This document shows, in pieces, positions 52,145 through 60,282 of a stretch of 64,000 bases of DNA. The notes under the pieces were generated by a model. It worked only from the letters and a program-made list of their open reading frames with translations. It was not told where the DNA came from and made no database searches. A program made the translations under genes and the position numbers. Origin of the DNA: Luteimonas sp. RC10 (GTDB lineage Bacteria; Pseudomonadota; Gammaproteobacteria; Xanthomonadales; Xanthomonadaceae); contig NZ_JACHYJ010000002.1 in the NCBI RefSeq assembly GCF_014192745.1, positions 248,001-312,000 on the forward strand. The letters are read 5' to 3'. Position 1 is the stretch's first letter, and every line of letters starts with the position of its first letter.

Positions 52145-52969
52145 ATGACGACGCCTGCCCTTGCAATGCCACCGCCTGAGGACATCGCCAAGACCATGTC
52201 CGAGACCTGCGTCGAGAAGGCCCATCGGCCGCTCGGCGCGATGGCGGGCCTGGGCATTCTGGCCGGCGCCTACATCGGATTCGGCAGCCTGATGGCAGCG
52301 CTGCTTGGCGCCGGTACCGCCGACCTGCCTTACGGCCCGGCGCAACTCGCGATCGGCACCGGCTTCGCGCTCGGCCTGATCCTGGTACTGCTGGCCGGCG
52401 CCGAGCTGTTCACCGGCAACACGCTGATGACCTTGCCGCTCGCCCAGCGACGGCTCGGTCCGGCGCGTCTGCTGCGCGCCTGGAGCGTGGTCTGGCTCGC
52501 CAACCTCGTCGGCGCGCTCGCGCTGGTGCTGCTGGCAATCGCCGCCGGCCTGCACACCGCGGGCGACGGCGCAGTCACGGCGTCGGCGATCGAACTCGCC
52601 GCGAGCAAGACCGCGAAATCCCCCACCACGATCCTTGCCAGCGGCGTCCTCGCCAACATCCTCGTCTGCCTGGCGGTGTGGATGGCGGCCGGCGCCAAGA
52701 CCGCGGTCGACAAGGTCGCGGTGATCGTGCCGCCGATCGCCGCCTTCGTCGCGCTCGGGCTGGAGCACTCCATCGCCAACATGTCCTTGCTGCCGCTCGG
52801 CCTGCTGGCCGCGTCCGCCAGCGGCATCGCGCCGCCCGTGGACCTGTCGTGGGCCAGCGCCGGCGCCAACCTCGTTTGGTCGACGCTGGGCAACATCCTC
52901 GGCGGTGCCTGCGTCGGGCTCGGCTATTGGGCGATCCACCTGCGGCGCGACGAGCGACTCCGCCCGTGA
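52145..52969 (+). CDS. formate/nitrite transporter (FNT) family channel
   Basis: A 274-residue protein with six hydrophobic helices in the FNT pattern. Key motifs are GAYIGFGSLMAALLG near residue 40, LLAGAELFTGNTLM near residue 90 and the sixth-helix region SGVLANILVCLAVWMAAGAK near residue 170, followed by LEHSIANMSLLPLGLL. FNT channels carry formate, nitrite or hydrosulfide across the inner membrane. No metabolic partner gene is adjacent, so the ion is not predicted. ATG at 52145 begins just before the cytoplasmic N-terminal helix. Confidence 0.9.
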   Translation: MTTPALAMPPPEDIAKTMSETCVEKAHRPLGAMAGLGILAGAYIGFGSLMAALLGAGTADLPYGPAQLAIGTGFALGLILVLLAGAELFTGNTLMTLPLAQRRLGPARLLRAWSVVWLANLVGALALVLLAIAAGLHTAGDGAVTASAIELAASKTAKSPTTILASGVLANILVCLAVWMAAGAKTAVDKVAVIVPPIAAFVALGLEHSIANMSLLPLGLLAASASGIAPPVDLSWASAGANLVWSTLGNILGGACVGLGYWAIHLRRDERLRP

Positions 52970-53177
52970 CCGCGCTTGCGGCGATTAAGTGCGCGATTCA
53001 CCGCACGGAATGCGGCGAATAGACGGCGATTTGCGGATCAGGCCCGAAGCACAGGACACATCACATCCGACGCGTCTGCGGGAAATGTCCGTGCGCCGCG
53101 AGGCAAGATGGCCTGCGGTTTGGCACGTTCGCGCCATCCCTGCCACAGCCCGGGCAGGCGATGACCCGCTGCTTGCG

Positions 53178-54383
53178 CTACTCGCCCGCATACACCGCAT
53201 CCCGGACCTCGCGCGGCAGTGCGCCGGACATGCCTTCGAATGCGGTGTTGGTCAGCAGCACGACGGTCAGACCGTTGGCCGGGTCGACAAACCAGGTGTG
53301 GCCGTACACCCCGCCCCACTGCAGCGTGCCGGGCGCCTGCGGGGTGGCGGCGGCGGCGGGGTCGACGAGCACGGCGCCGCCGTAGCCGAAGCCCCAGCCC
53401 GGCCCCTGCGTGGCCGCGGCCGCGCCGAGATGGTCGCGCCTCGCCTGGGCGATGGTGGCCGGCTGCAAGAACGGCCCGCGCCCATGGAAGACGTCGAGCG
53501 CGCGCACGACATCATCAGCCGTGCCCAGCATCCCTGCACCGCCCGACGCGAAGGCCTCGGCATCGAACGCACGCTCGGGATCGAAGCGCAGCGACACGCC
53601 CAGTCCCGGCGGCAGCGGCACGTCCATCGCGCCGGTCATACGCCGCGGCGTCGGTGCACCATCGACGTACGGCACCGCGACCCGCGCCGACGGCGCGACC
53701 TGGAACGCCGCATCTGCCATGCCGAGCGGCCCGGTCACGAGGTCGGCTATCGCCCGTGGCAGGTCGGTGCCGTGCGCCTGGGCGACGACCTCGCCGAGCA
53801 CGTCGATCGCCAGCGAGTACCGCCAGCCGGTGCCTGGCGCATAGACCAATGGCGCATCGGCGATCCGCTGCACGTTCTGCGCCAGCGTCAGCGCACGCCG
53901 GTCCAGCCCATCGGAAATACCCAGCCGGTGATACGGCCCCTCCGGTGGCTGCGCGCCCGGACTGTCGAGCCCGGCGCTGTGCGTGAGCAGGTAGTGCACG
54001 GTGATCGTCGGCACACGGCCGTCGGCCAGCGCGGGGCGGAACGCCGGAATCCAGCGGGTGACCGGATCATCCAGCCGCAATCTGCCCTGGTCGACGAGGC
54101 GCAGCGCCGCCAGCGTCACGATCGGCTTGCTGACCGAGGCCAGGCGGAACACCGCGTCCTCGGGCATCGAACGGCCGGCCTCGCGGTCGATCTGGCCCAC
54201 GGCCCGCCGGTAGACCGTATGCCCATCGCGCTCGACCCGCAGCACCGCGCCGACGATGCGCTGTTCGCGCACCGCGGTGTCGAGCACGGCGTCGAGCCGC
54301 GTCGTAAGGTTCTGCGGCGATGGCGTGGCCGGCGCGCTGCTGGCGGCAATGGACAGGGCAAGCAAGGCAGACAAGGCGGTCAT
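53178..54383 (-). CDS. exported beta-lactamase-fold serine hydrolase
   Basis: A 401-residue protein with a signal peptide (MTALSALLALSIAASSAPA). The class C beta-lactamase/esterase motifs are present: SxxK as ASVSKPIVTLAALRL near residue 83, Tyr-x-x type WRYSLAIDVLGEV near residue 190, and HTW plus glycine-rich regions near the C-terminus (WGGVYGHTWFVDP). Such proteins are esterases, peptidases or penicillin-binding relatives. The gene is divergent from the LysR regulator, which may control it. ATG at 54383. Confidence 0.88.
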   Translation of the reverse strand: MTALSALLALSIAASSAPATPSPQNLTTRLDAVLDTAVREQRIVGAVLRVERDGHTVYRRAVGQIDREAGRSMPEDAVFRLASVSKPIVTLAALRLVDQGRLRLDDPVTRWIPAFRPALADGRVPTITVHYLLTHSAGLDSPGAQPPEGPYHRLGISDGLDRRALTLAQNVQRIADAPLVYAPGTGWRYSLAIDVLGEVVAQAHGTDLPRAIADLVTGPLGMADAAFQVAPSARVAVPYVDGAPTPRRMTGAMDVPLPPGLGVSLRFDPERAFDAEAFASGGAGMLGTADDVVRALDVFHGRGPFLQPATIAQARRDHLGAAAATQGPGWGFGYGGAVLVDPAAAATPQAPGTLQWGGVYGHTWFVDPANGLTVVLLTNTAFEGMSGALPREVRDAVYAGE

Positions 54384-54475
54384 GGCGGACTCTCGGGCTG
54401 CGGGGCACACACTGTCCCGCCCACGACATGCCAGAAACAGCGGATCGGGCTTCACCGGGCTGTAAGTTCTGCTTC

Positions 54476-55429
54476 ATGTCCAAGCACGAAACCCTCGCCG
54501 GCCTGGCCGCATTCCGCAGCGTCGCGCGGCTGGGCAGCTTCACCCGCGCGGCCGATGCCGCTGGCGTCAGCCCGTCCGCGGTGTCCCAAGGGGTGCGTGC
54601 GCTCGAGGCCCGACTCGGTGTGCGGCTCCTGCACCGCAGTAGCCGCCGGGTCACGCTGACCGAGGCCGGGCACGCATTCCTCCAACAGATCGACGCCCCG
54701 CTCGACCAGATCGACATCGCCATGCAGCAGGCACGCGCCGGCCGCGGTCAGCCGAGCGGCCTGCTGCGGATCAATCTGTCGCGCCTGGCCGCCGACCTGC
54801 TGGTGGTGCCGCGACTGCCGGACTTTCTTGCCCGTTACCCTGAGTTGCAGGTCGAGTTGTTCACCGACGACACCCTGGCCGATCTCGTCGCCGGCGGCTT
54901 CGATGCCGGCATCCGGTTCGGCCCCTCGCTTGCGCGCGACGTCATCGCCCGGCCGATCGGTGGCGACCAGCAGCGCGTCGTCGTCGGCACCCCGGATTAC
55001 CTGCGCCGGCATGGCATCCCGGCCTCACCCAGCGACCTGACCGCCCACGACTGCATCCGCTTTCGCCTGCCTGGCAGTGGCCGCATCGAGGCCTGGCGCT
55101 TCGGCGAGGCCGGCACCGGCACCGGCACCGGCACCGACATCGACCTCGACGTCCACGGCCGCCTGGTGTTCGCCGACGACCGCCTCGTGCGCGAGGCCGC
55201 GCGCGGCGGCCTGGGCCTGTCATGGCAGTTCGCGCAATGCGTGGCCGACGATCTCGCCGCCGGTCGGCTGGTGGAGGTGCTGGCCGACTATCGCTGCGCG
55301 CAGCCGGGCTTCTATCTGTACTTCCCGGCGCGTGAGTGGATGGCGCCCAAGCTGCGTGTGTTCGTGGACTTCTTCTGCGACGCGCTGCCCGCCTTGGCAG
55401 CCGACCGTGCGCCTGGCGCTTCAGCATAA
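54476..55429 (+). CDS. LysR-family transcriptional regulator
   Basis: A 317-residue regulator. The winged helix-turn-helix is LAAFRSVARLGSFTRAADAAGV, read with SPSAVSQGVRALEARLGVRL, the standard LTTR start. The effector domain of the type-2 periplasmic fold follows (LRINLSRLAADLLVVPRLPD, GFDAGIRFGPSLARDVIARP). A four-unit GGCACC microsatellite at about 55112-55135 encodes a Thr-Gly run in the effector domain. It is divergent from the serine hydrolase, with 92 bases between the starts, and lies upstream of the oxidoreductase gene. Confidence 0.92.
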   Translation: MSKHETLAGLAAFRSVARLGSFTRAADAAGVSPSAVSQGVRALEARLGVRLLHRSSRRVTLTEAGHAFLQQIDAPLDQIDIAMQQARAGRGQPSGLLRINLSRLAADLLVVPRLPDFLARYPELQVELFTDDTLADLVAGGFDAGIRFGPSLARDVIARPIGGDQQRVVVGTPDYLRRHGIPASPSDLTAHDCIRFRLPGSGRIEAWRFGEAGTGTGTGTDIDLDVHGRLVFADDRLVREAARGGLGLSWQFAQCVADDLAAGRLVEVLADYRCAQPGFYLYFPAREWMAPKLRVFVDFFCDALPALAADRAPGASA

Positions 55430-55430
55430 A

Positions 55431-55458
55431 TTACTATTCGTAAGTTACTATCCGTAGG
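55431..55458. promoter_or_regulatory. tandem operator-like repeats TTACTATTCGTAAG / TTACTATCCGTAGG
   Basis: Two direct 14-base copies sit back to back at 55431-55444 and 55445-55458, just before the oxidoreductase start at 55482. Each is itself an inverted repeat of the form TTAC-N5-GTA(A/G). This TTAC-N5-GTAA form is the type bound by HxlR/DUF24 quinone- or redox-sensing repressors such as CatR of Bacillus subtilis. The sequence is markedly AT-rich in a GC-rich region. Confidence 0.6.
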
Positions 55459-55481
55459 AACTTATCTCCCCCGGATCTCCC

Positions 55482-56072
55482 GTGCACGCTCTCGTCGTCG
55501 TCGCCCATCCCAACCCTGCCTCCCTGACCCACGCCATCGCCGCGCACTTTGTCGCCGGCATCGAAGCCAGCGGCCATACCGCCGAGACTGCTGATCTGGC
55601 CTCGGAAGGCTTCGATCCCCGGTTCAACCAGGCCGACCTTGCGCTGTTCCATCAACAAGCGTCCCCACCGAGCGACGTGGCCACCGAACACGCGCGTCTC
55701 GAGCGCGCCGATGCGCTGGCACTGGTCTACCCGATCTACTGGTGGTCGTTCCCCGCATTGCTCAAGGGCTGGATCGATCGCGTCTTCACCAATGGCTGGG
55801 CCTACGACCAGGACGACGGCGGCAAGCTCCACAAGAAGCTGCAACGCCTGCAGGTGCACCTGATCGCCAACGGCGGCGCCGACCAGCGGACCATGGCGCG
55901 GCATGGCTACTTCGGCGCGATGAAGACCCAGATCGACCATGGCATCTTCGATTACTGCGGCGCCCGGGTGCTGACTTCCGAACTGCTGCTCGCCTCCGAC
56001 GCCGGCTTTCCACAGGCGCACCTCGACACCGCCCACGCGCTGGGCCAACGTGTGTTTGCCCCCCGCCCCTGA
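55482..56072 (+). CDS. NAD(P)H-dependent oxidoreductase, flavodoxin-like quinone reductase
   Basis: A 196-residue protein of the NAD(P)H:quinone oxidoreductase (flavodoxin_2) family. The start LVVVAHPNPASLTHAIA is the FMN-phosphate loop, YPIYWWSFPALLKGWIDRVF near residue 83 is the family hallmark, and FTNGWAYDQDDGG follows. It probably reduces quinones to detoxify them. The start codon is GTG at 55482. Tandem TTAC-N5-GTAA-type repeats precede it and a TetR gene follows. Confidence 0.92.
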   Translation: MHALVVVAHPNPASLTHAIAAHFVAGIEASGHTAETADLASEGFDPRFNQADLALFHQQASPPSDVATEHARLERADALALVYPIYWWSFPALLKGWIDRVFTNGWAYDQDDGGKLHKKLQRLQVHLIANGGADQRTMARHGYFGAMKTQIDHGIFDYCGARVLTSELLLASDAGFPQAHLDTAHALGQRVFAPRP

Positions 56073-56691
56073 CGACACCGGACACGACACCTTGCCCTCG
56101 CCCGCCCCCGACAACACCCGCCGCCGACTGCCACGTGCCGAGCGCACGCGGCAGCTGTTGGACGCCGCCTGGACGCTGATCGGCCACGAAGGCACGGACG
56201 CCCTGACGCTGGCACGGCTGGCCGAGGCCGCGGGCGTGACCAAGCCCGTCGTCTACGACCATTTCGGCACGCGCAACGGTCTGCTGGCGGCGCTGTACGA
56301 GGACTTCGACGTGCGCCAGACGGCACTCTTCGATGCCGCCGTCGCCGCCGCACGGCCAACGCTGCAGGCCAAGGCCCGCACCATCGCCACCAGCTATGTG
56401 GACTGCGTGTTGACCCAGGGCGCGGAGATCGCCGGCGTGCTGGCCGCGCTCAGCGGTTCGCCCGAACTGGCCGCGGTCAAACGCCGCTACCAGCACACGT
56501 TCCTGGACAAATGCGCCGCGGTCCTCGCCCCGTTCGCCGGTCCGGCGGGCCTGCCGACGGCATCGCGCTGGGCGGTGCTCGGCGCCGCCGACGCCCTGTC
56601 CGATGCCGCTTGCGCCGGCGACATCACGCCTGCGCAGGCCCAGGACGAACTCGAACAGACGATCGTATCGGTGGTTCGGCGCTGCAAGTAA
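56050..56691 (+). CDS. TetR-family transcriptional regulator
   Basis: A regulator of up to 213 residues. RRRLPRAERTRQLLDAAWTL, then LARLAEAAGVTKPVVYDHFG, is the TetR helix-turn-helix. The start is uncertain: GTG at 56050 overlaps the oxidoreductase by 23 bases, while TTG at 56092 would be the first codon after its stop. It is co-directional with the oxidoreductase and likely in its operon; it may regulate it, though the operator upstream looks like an HxlR type. Confidence 0.88.
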   Translation: MCLPPAPDDTGHDTLPSPAPDNTRRRLPRAERTRQLLDAAWTLIGHEGTDALTLARLAEAAGVTKPVVYDHFGTRNGLLAALYEDFDVRQTALFDAAVAAARPTLQAKARTIATSYVDCVLTQGAEIAGVLAALSGSPELAAVKRRYQHTFLDKCAAVLAPFAGPAGLPTASRWAVLGAADALSDAACAGDITPAQAQDELEQTIVSVVRRCK

Positions 56692-56710
56692 GCGCCCATG
56701 CGCGCGTTCG

Positions 56711-57577
56711 CTACGAACGGCTGGTCAGTCGACGGACCGCTCGCATCAGGTGCCGCTCAAGCTCGGCGACCACCACATCCAATGCAGGCGCGTCGTGTTC
56801 GACGTTCCTCGTGAACGCACGCCACTGCGCGTCGCGCCCGTCATCCGCAGCAAACGCCAAGGTCAACGCATCAGGCACCACGGCCGGCAAGGCGGTGCCA
56901 CGACGCGAAAACGTCGCGTCGATCGCATCAGCGAGCCGATCGACATCCAGATTCAGTGTGGTCACAAGCGCCCAGACATCGTAGTAATCCTTCAGCCGTG
57001 AGTTCGCCAGGCCTAGCTTGACCATGGCCTCGAACTTCTCCGCGATTACCGTTTCGGGAGAATAGGCCAGCAAACGCGGTGCAGGCATCCCAAGCATCAC
57101 CGGCAACTCGATCTCTTGCACGCCCGGCGCAACCGCGTCGCCGAAACCGACATCGACGACAACCGGGATACGTGCGCCGGCCAAGGTGGCGATGGTGCGT
57201 AATCTCACCCCGCCGTAGTGCTGATCTTCGCGAATGGCGCGTGCAGCAAGTGCCGCGCAGTCGTAGTGCAGACCGTCATTGCCGGGCATGGCGGCGATCT
57301 CACGGAATCGTGCCAACAGGGCGTCGATGGACGGATCACCGAACCCGAGGAAGTCGACGTCCCGGGTAGGACGATGCGGGCTATCGAACCATGCGGTGAT
57401 GAGGACCGCACCTTTGAGCACGTATTGCGCTCGATAGTGCGATTGACTCAGGCGGTACAGCAGACGCTCGAGTGCGTAACGAGTCAGCAACTGATCCAAC
57501 GGCCGATTGGTCGAGCGCGCAAGCCCAAGCAATCGCGCGCGCACCGAAGCGGCAGTATCGGCTGGGAGCCTACGCAT
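56711..57577 (-). CDS. AbiEii-type nucleotidyltransferase toxin
   Basis: A 288-residue protein of the AbiEii/AbiGii family. The nucleotidyltransferase motifs are YVLKGAVLITAWF near residue 52 followed by HRPTRDVDFLGFG with the DxD pair, then SPETVIAEKFEAMVKLG near residue 180 and NSRLKDYYDVWAL. In type IV systems of this kind the toxin transfers nucleotides, in known cases to tRNA, and blocks growth during phage infection. It overlaps the antitoxin gene by eight bases, with the antitoxin first. Confidence 0.93.
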   Translation of the reverse strand: MRRLPADTAASVRARLLGLARSTNRPLDQLLTRYALERLLYRLSQSHYRAQYVLKGAVLITAWFDSPHRPTRDVDFLGFGDPSIDALLARFREIAAMPGNDGLHYDCAALAARAIREDQHYGGVRLRTIATLAGARIPVVVDVGFGDAVAPGVQEIELPVMLGMPAPRLLAYSPETVIAEKFEAMVKLGLANSRLKDYYDVWALVTTLNLDVDRLADAIDATFSRRGTALPAVVPDALTLAFAADDGRDAQWRAFTRNVEHDAPALDVVVAELERHLMRAVRRLTSRS

Positions 57578-58190
57578 CGGTCCCCAGCGCCATCAGGTAG
57601 GGTCGCATGGCATCCCAGACCCGGACCTGCTTCGCGAGCCGGGCGATCTCCGCCGACGACGCGCGGCGCTGACGCAGCGCCTCCCGCAGCCCCTCGATCG
57701 CGATGGTCTCGCCAACGACACGTCGATACCGGAAGAGATCGATCACGGTTCTGGCCACATTGAACACGGGGACAGACACGTTCTCCACGACGTGATGCTC
57801 CACACCATCGCTCAGCAGGTGGTCTGGAAAGCGCACGATCCGCACCGGCGGAGATGTCGTACTCGGGCGCCAATCCTTCCGTCCTAGGGCGACCCAGGTC
57901 CGTGCTGGCAGTTGGTCGGTCAGCCCATGGAACGCCAGCGCCGAAGTGAGGCACACCACCCCCTTGGGGATCAGCTTGGCGACCTCGGCCAGCGCGTGTT
58001 GTTCGTCCAGGTCCGCATCGGGGAGTTGATACAGACCGCGCGCCAGTCGCACAACAGCGCCGTCGCGCTCCATGCGCGAGACCGTCGCGGCCGTGATCCC
58101 ACGACCGACAAACTCCCGCAGACGCACCATGCCACGGCTTTGCAGCAGCAGCAGCGCCTGATCCCGCTGGGATGTCCTGGTCGAAAGCAT
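57570..58190 (-). CDS. AbiEi-type antitoxin and autorepressor
   Basis: A 206-residue protein with an N-terminal winged helix (ALLLLQSRGMVRLREFVGRG, with ITAATVSRMERDG) and the AbiEi C-terminal domain containing LARGLYQLPDADLDEQHALA, CLTSALAFHGL and ARTVIDLFRYRRVVGE. The start at 58190 is used because the upstream ATG (58211) lies inside the inverted repeat that would be the operator. AbiEi proteins repress their own promoter by binding inverted repeats and neutralise the toxin without complex formation. Confidence 0.92.
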   Translation of the reverse strand: MLSTRTSQRDQALLLLQSRGMVRLREFVGRGITAATVSRMERDGAVVRLARGLYQLPDADLDEQHALAEVAKLIPKGVVCLTSALAFHGLTDQLPARTWVALGRKDWRPSTTSPPVRIVRFPDHLLSDGVEHHVVENVSVPVFNVARTVIDLFRYRRVVGETIAIEGLREALRQRRASSAEIARLAKQVRVWDAMRPYLMALGTDA

Positions 58191-58240
58191 TGATATGAAA
58201 CCTCGGAACATTTCGATTCTAGCCTAGGTTTTATATCAAT
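58189..58240. promoter_or_regulatory. abiE operator: 18-base inverted repeat with 16-base spacer
   Basis: ATTGATATGAAACCTCGG (58189-58206) and CCTAGGTTTTATATCAAT (58223-58240) are inverted repeats matching at 16 of 18 positions, AT-rich in a GC-rich setting. The left arm overlaps the antitoxin start codon, so binding would block both transcription and access to the start. This is the arrangement expected for AbiEi autoregulation. Only one pair was seen here. Confidence 0.8.
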
Positions 58241-58310
58241 CGAAAGGTGAACCCATGCCGGTCCGGGCCGGTATTGGCGCTACCGGACGCGTCCGGCAGC
58301 GCCAAACCGC

Positions 58311-59060
58311 TCAATGCACCTGATACGCCGGTGCGGCCGTGCGCAGATGGGTGCGACGATGTGCGAGCTGCACCACGCCGGCGCCATAGCGAGGCCGGGG
58401 TTCTTCGACGCCGTGGATCGGCCGCGAGGCGACGCCGAGACGCTGCCTCTCGATCTGATTCAGCAGCACACGCGCGTCATCCGCGCCCTCGGAGATCGCC
58501 AGGCCCAGCGTCGACAAGGTGTCGTCGGCAAGATCGTCGGCGTGATCGGAGGCGATGACGTCGCCATGCGCGGCAATCGTCTGCAACAGCCGCCCCAGCG
58601 CATCGGCCTGGTCGGTCGTCAGGCCGAAGACAAACGGCTCGCCGTCCGTACACTGGCCGAACGAGGTCGCTGCAGGCGCGTCCTCGCCCTGCCCAGCCGA
58701 CGCGCGCGATGCCTGGCCGCCGGGCCGTGACGTCTTGGCTACACGTTCGGCAGGCGCCGCGTCGTGCACGCCCTCGTCCACCGACGCGGACGTTGCGTCC
58801 TCGGCAGTGCGGTCGGCCGCATTCCGCCGCGCCGGCCAGTCCAGCACCTCCATCACGCTGTCGATCTGCTCGGCCAGCTGCTCCATGCAGAATTGCAACT
58901 CCTGCCAGTCCAGTTGCGGCGGGTCGTCTTCACTGGTGCGTGGCTCGGCCAGCCGCGCGATGAAGCGCATGAATACGCGCAGCCGCTCCAGGCGGAACTG
59001 TGCATCCACCGACAGGTAGTAACCCAGATGTTCGTCCGTGTCGTTCGATGATCCGGTCAT
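58311..59060 (-). CDS. XAC0095-like protein, long copy
   Basis: A 249-residue protein with two recognisable parts shared with the 60283-60936 gene: an N-terminal domain starting LGYYLSVDAQFRLERLRVFM with RLAEPR, and a C-terminal helical domain with TTDQADALGRLLQTIAAHGD and DTLSTLGLAISEGADD, then EPRPRYGAG. It carries about 20 extra residues after that tail compared with its paralogue. The start has GGAGG seven bases upstream. I believe the N-terminal part belongs to a family named after Xanthomonas XAC0095, of unknown function; this name is from memory. Confidence 0.75.
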   Translation of the reverse strand: MTGSSNDTDEHLGYYLSVDAQFRLERLRVFMRFIARLAEPRTSEDDPPQLDWQELQFCMEQLAEQIDSVMEVLDWPARRNAADRTAEDATSASVDEGVHDAAPAERVAKTSRPGGQASRASAGQGEDAPAATSFGQCTDGEPFVFGLTTDQADALGRLLQTIAAHGDVIASDHADDLADDTLSTLGLAISEGADDARVLLNQIERQRLGVASRPIHGVEEPRPRYGAGVVQLAHRRTHLRTAAPAYQVH

Positions 59061-59170
59061 GATTGACCTCCATGTGTGGGGGAAACGTCCTTCGATCCGT
59101 TTCAGGCGGCTCGCGACGCGACACATCGCGTGCGACCCGCAGATCGCGCTGCAACACCAAGCACGGATCG

Positions 59171-59710
59171 TCAGCTTGTTGCAGTGCGTAACGTCGACAG
59201 CGCCCGACTGATGTGCTTTTCCACCGTCTTGATGGAGATGCCCATTCGTGCCGCGATCTAGTCGTAGGTCAGCCCATCGAACCTGCTCAGTTCAAAGGCC
59301 TGCCGACACTTGGCAGGCAAGCCGGGCAGCCCACGCGCCAGCACGGCAACCAGCGTCGAACGCATCTCCACGACCTCCTCGACCGGGGCCAGCGGCGCCG
59401 GCAGCATGCCGGCATCGTCCAGGCAGACATGCTGTGCGGCTTGCCGGCGCCCGCGAGCGCGTCTGAACTCGATTATCAAGTTCTGTGCAATCCGATACAT
59501 CAGGCGCGTATGGCTTTCGATGTCAGGATTCTCCCGATACGACATTAGGCGCACGCGCGTTTCCTGGGTCAGATCTTCGGCCACATCCGCATGGCGAACG
59601 CGACGACGCAAGTACCTCAAGCAATCCCGACGCAAGCCCGGCACCGCGGCATCGAACAGCGCCCGCGCCTCGGGCCTACGCATCGTCCTTGACAGGTCCG
59701 CCGGGTCCAT
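59171..59710 (-). pseudogene. ECF RNA polymerase sigma factor interrupted by an in-frame TAG
   Basis: A 150-codon frame starting MDPADLSRTMRRPEAR encodes sigma region 2 (AEDLTQETRVRLMSY, RIAQNLIIEFRRARGR) and reaches region 4 at CRQAFELSRFDGLTYD, where a TAG codon (59258-59260) occurs. The same frame continues after TAG for 28 codons with IAARMGISIKTVEKHISRAL to a TGA at 59171, which is exactly the missing helix-turn-helix. A single-base change (GAG or CAG to TAG) explains it. FecI-like sigma factors normally read ...LTxxEIAARLGIS... here. The start is uncertain: ATG at 59710, or at 59683, overlaps the upstream gene. Confidence 0.85.
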
Positions 59711-60095
59711 CGGCCAGGACCTGACGGATCCTGTCGAAGTAGCTGTCCTCCAGCACGCGCTCCAGTTCCTCGCGCGTGCGCGCCTCCGACAGGCGGCGCC
59801 GCAACTCGTTCTCCTTGACCGAGCGCGACTTGCGACTGTCGACATCGCAGCTGGCCGCATGGTCGACTTTGACGTCCGCCGCAAGCCGCTGCGTGCCGAC
59901 CGTGTCCAGAATCTCCTGCGCCTCGAGCCCGGCGCGAAAGACCGCGTGCCCAAGCGTGGACACCGTATGTTCCTGCAGGAGGGGGACCTCCCCCATCGCG
60001 AGTACATCACCCAGGGCGGTGATCGATTGCAGCAAGTGGTCGAGTCGATCCACTTGATCCAGCGTGACCCCGGCCATCATCCGTTGCGTTGTCAT
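59676..60095 (-). CDS. small protein sharing the XAC0095-like C-terminal domain, before the sigma gene
   Basis: A 139-residue protein. Its first half, TLDQVDRLDHLLQSITALGD with HTVSTLGHAVFRAG, matches the C-terminal domain of both neighbours, but the N-terminal domain is missing. The second half is a charged helix (SVKENELRRRLSEARTREEL, then ERVLEDSYFDRIRQVL). ATG at 60095 has AGGA about ten bases upstream; a GTG at 60206 would add 37 residues. Its end overlaps the sigma factor start, so the two are probably coupled, which would fit a sigma partner such as an anti-sigma. That function is inference only. Confidence 0.65.
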   Translation of the reverse strand: MTTQRMMAGVTLDQVDRLDHLLQSITALGDVLAMGEVPLLQEHTVSTLGHAVFRAGLEAQEILDTVGTQRLAADVKVDHAASCDVDSRKSRSVKENELRRRLSEARTREELERVLEDSYFDRIRQVLADGPGGPVKDDA

Positions 60096-60233
60096 GTCGG
60101 CGAGCTTCCTGTGCAGTGAGTCCAGAGAAGTCAGTCCGGGTGTCCCCGCAGAGGCCACAGGCCGCGCCCCCTCCTGGCCCGACCTGCACTGCGAAGTTTC
60201 CGTCACCCTTGATCTGAATTTTAGATACTCAAA

Positions 60234-60267
60234 GCCGGGCGCGCAACGTCAGCGCGGCGCGCCCGGC
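60234..60267 (-). terminator. hairpin between the XAC0095-like gene and the small sigma-partner gene
   Basis: Perfect 11-base arms GCCGGGCGCGC (60234-60244) and GCGCGCCCGGC (60257-60267). On the minus strand the hairpin is followed by TTTGAG. It lies 16 bases after the stop of the upstream gene, so it is a likely but weak terminator separating it from the sigma cluster. Confidence 0.6.
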
Positions 60268-60282
60268 CCACCCCTCATCCGA

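Noticed and set aside
55112..55135. GGCACC microsatellite in the LysR gene as a phase-variation site
   Set aside because: The unit is six bases, so changes in copy number keep the frame; it only varies a Thr-Gly linker.
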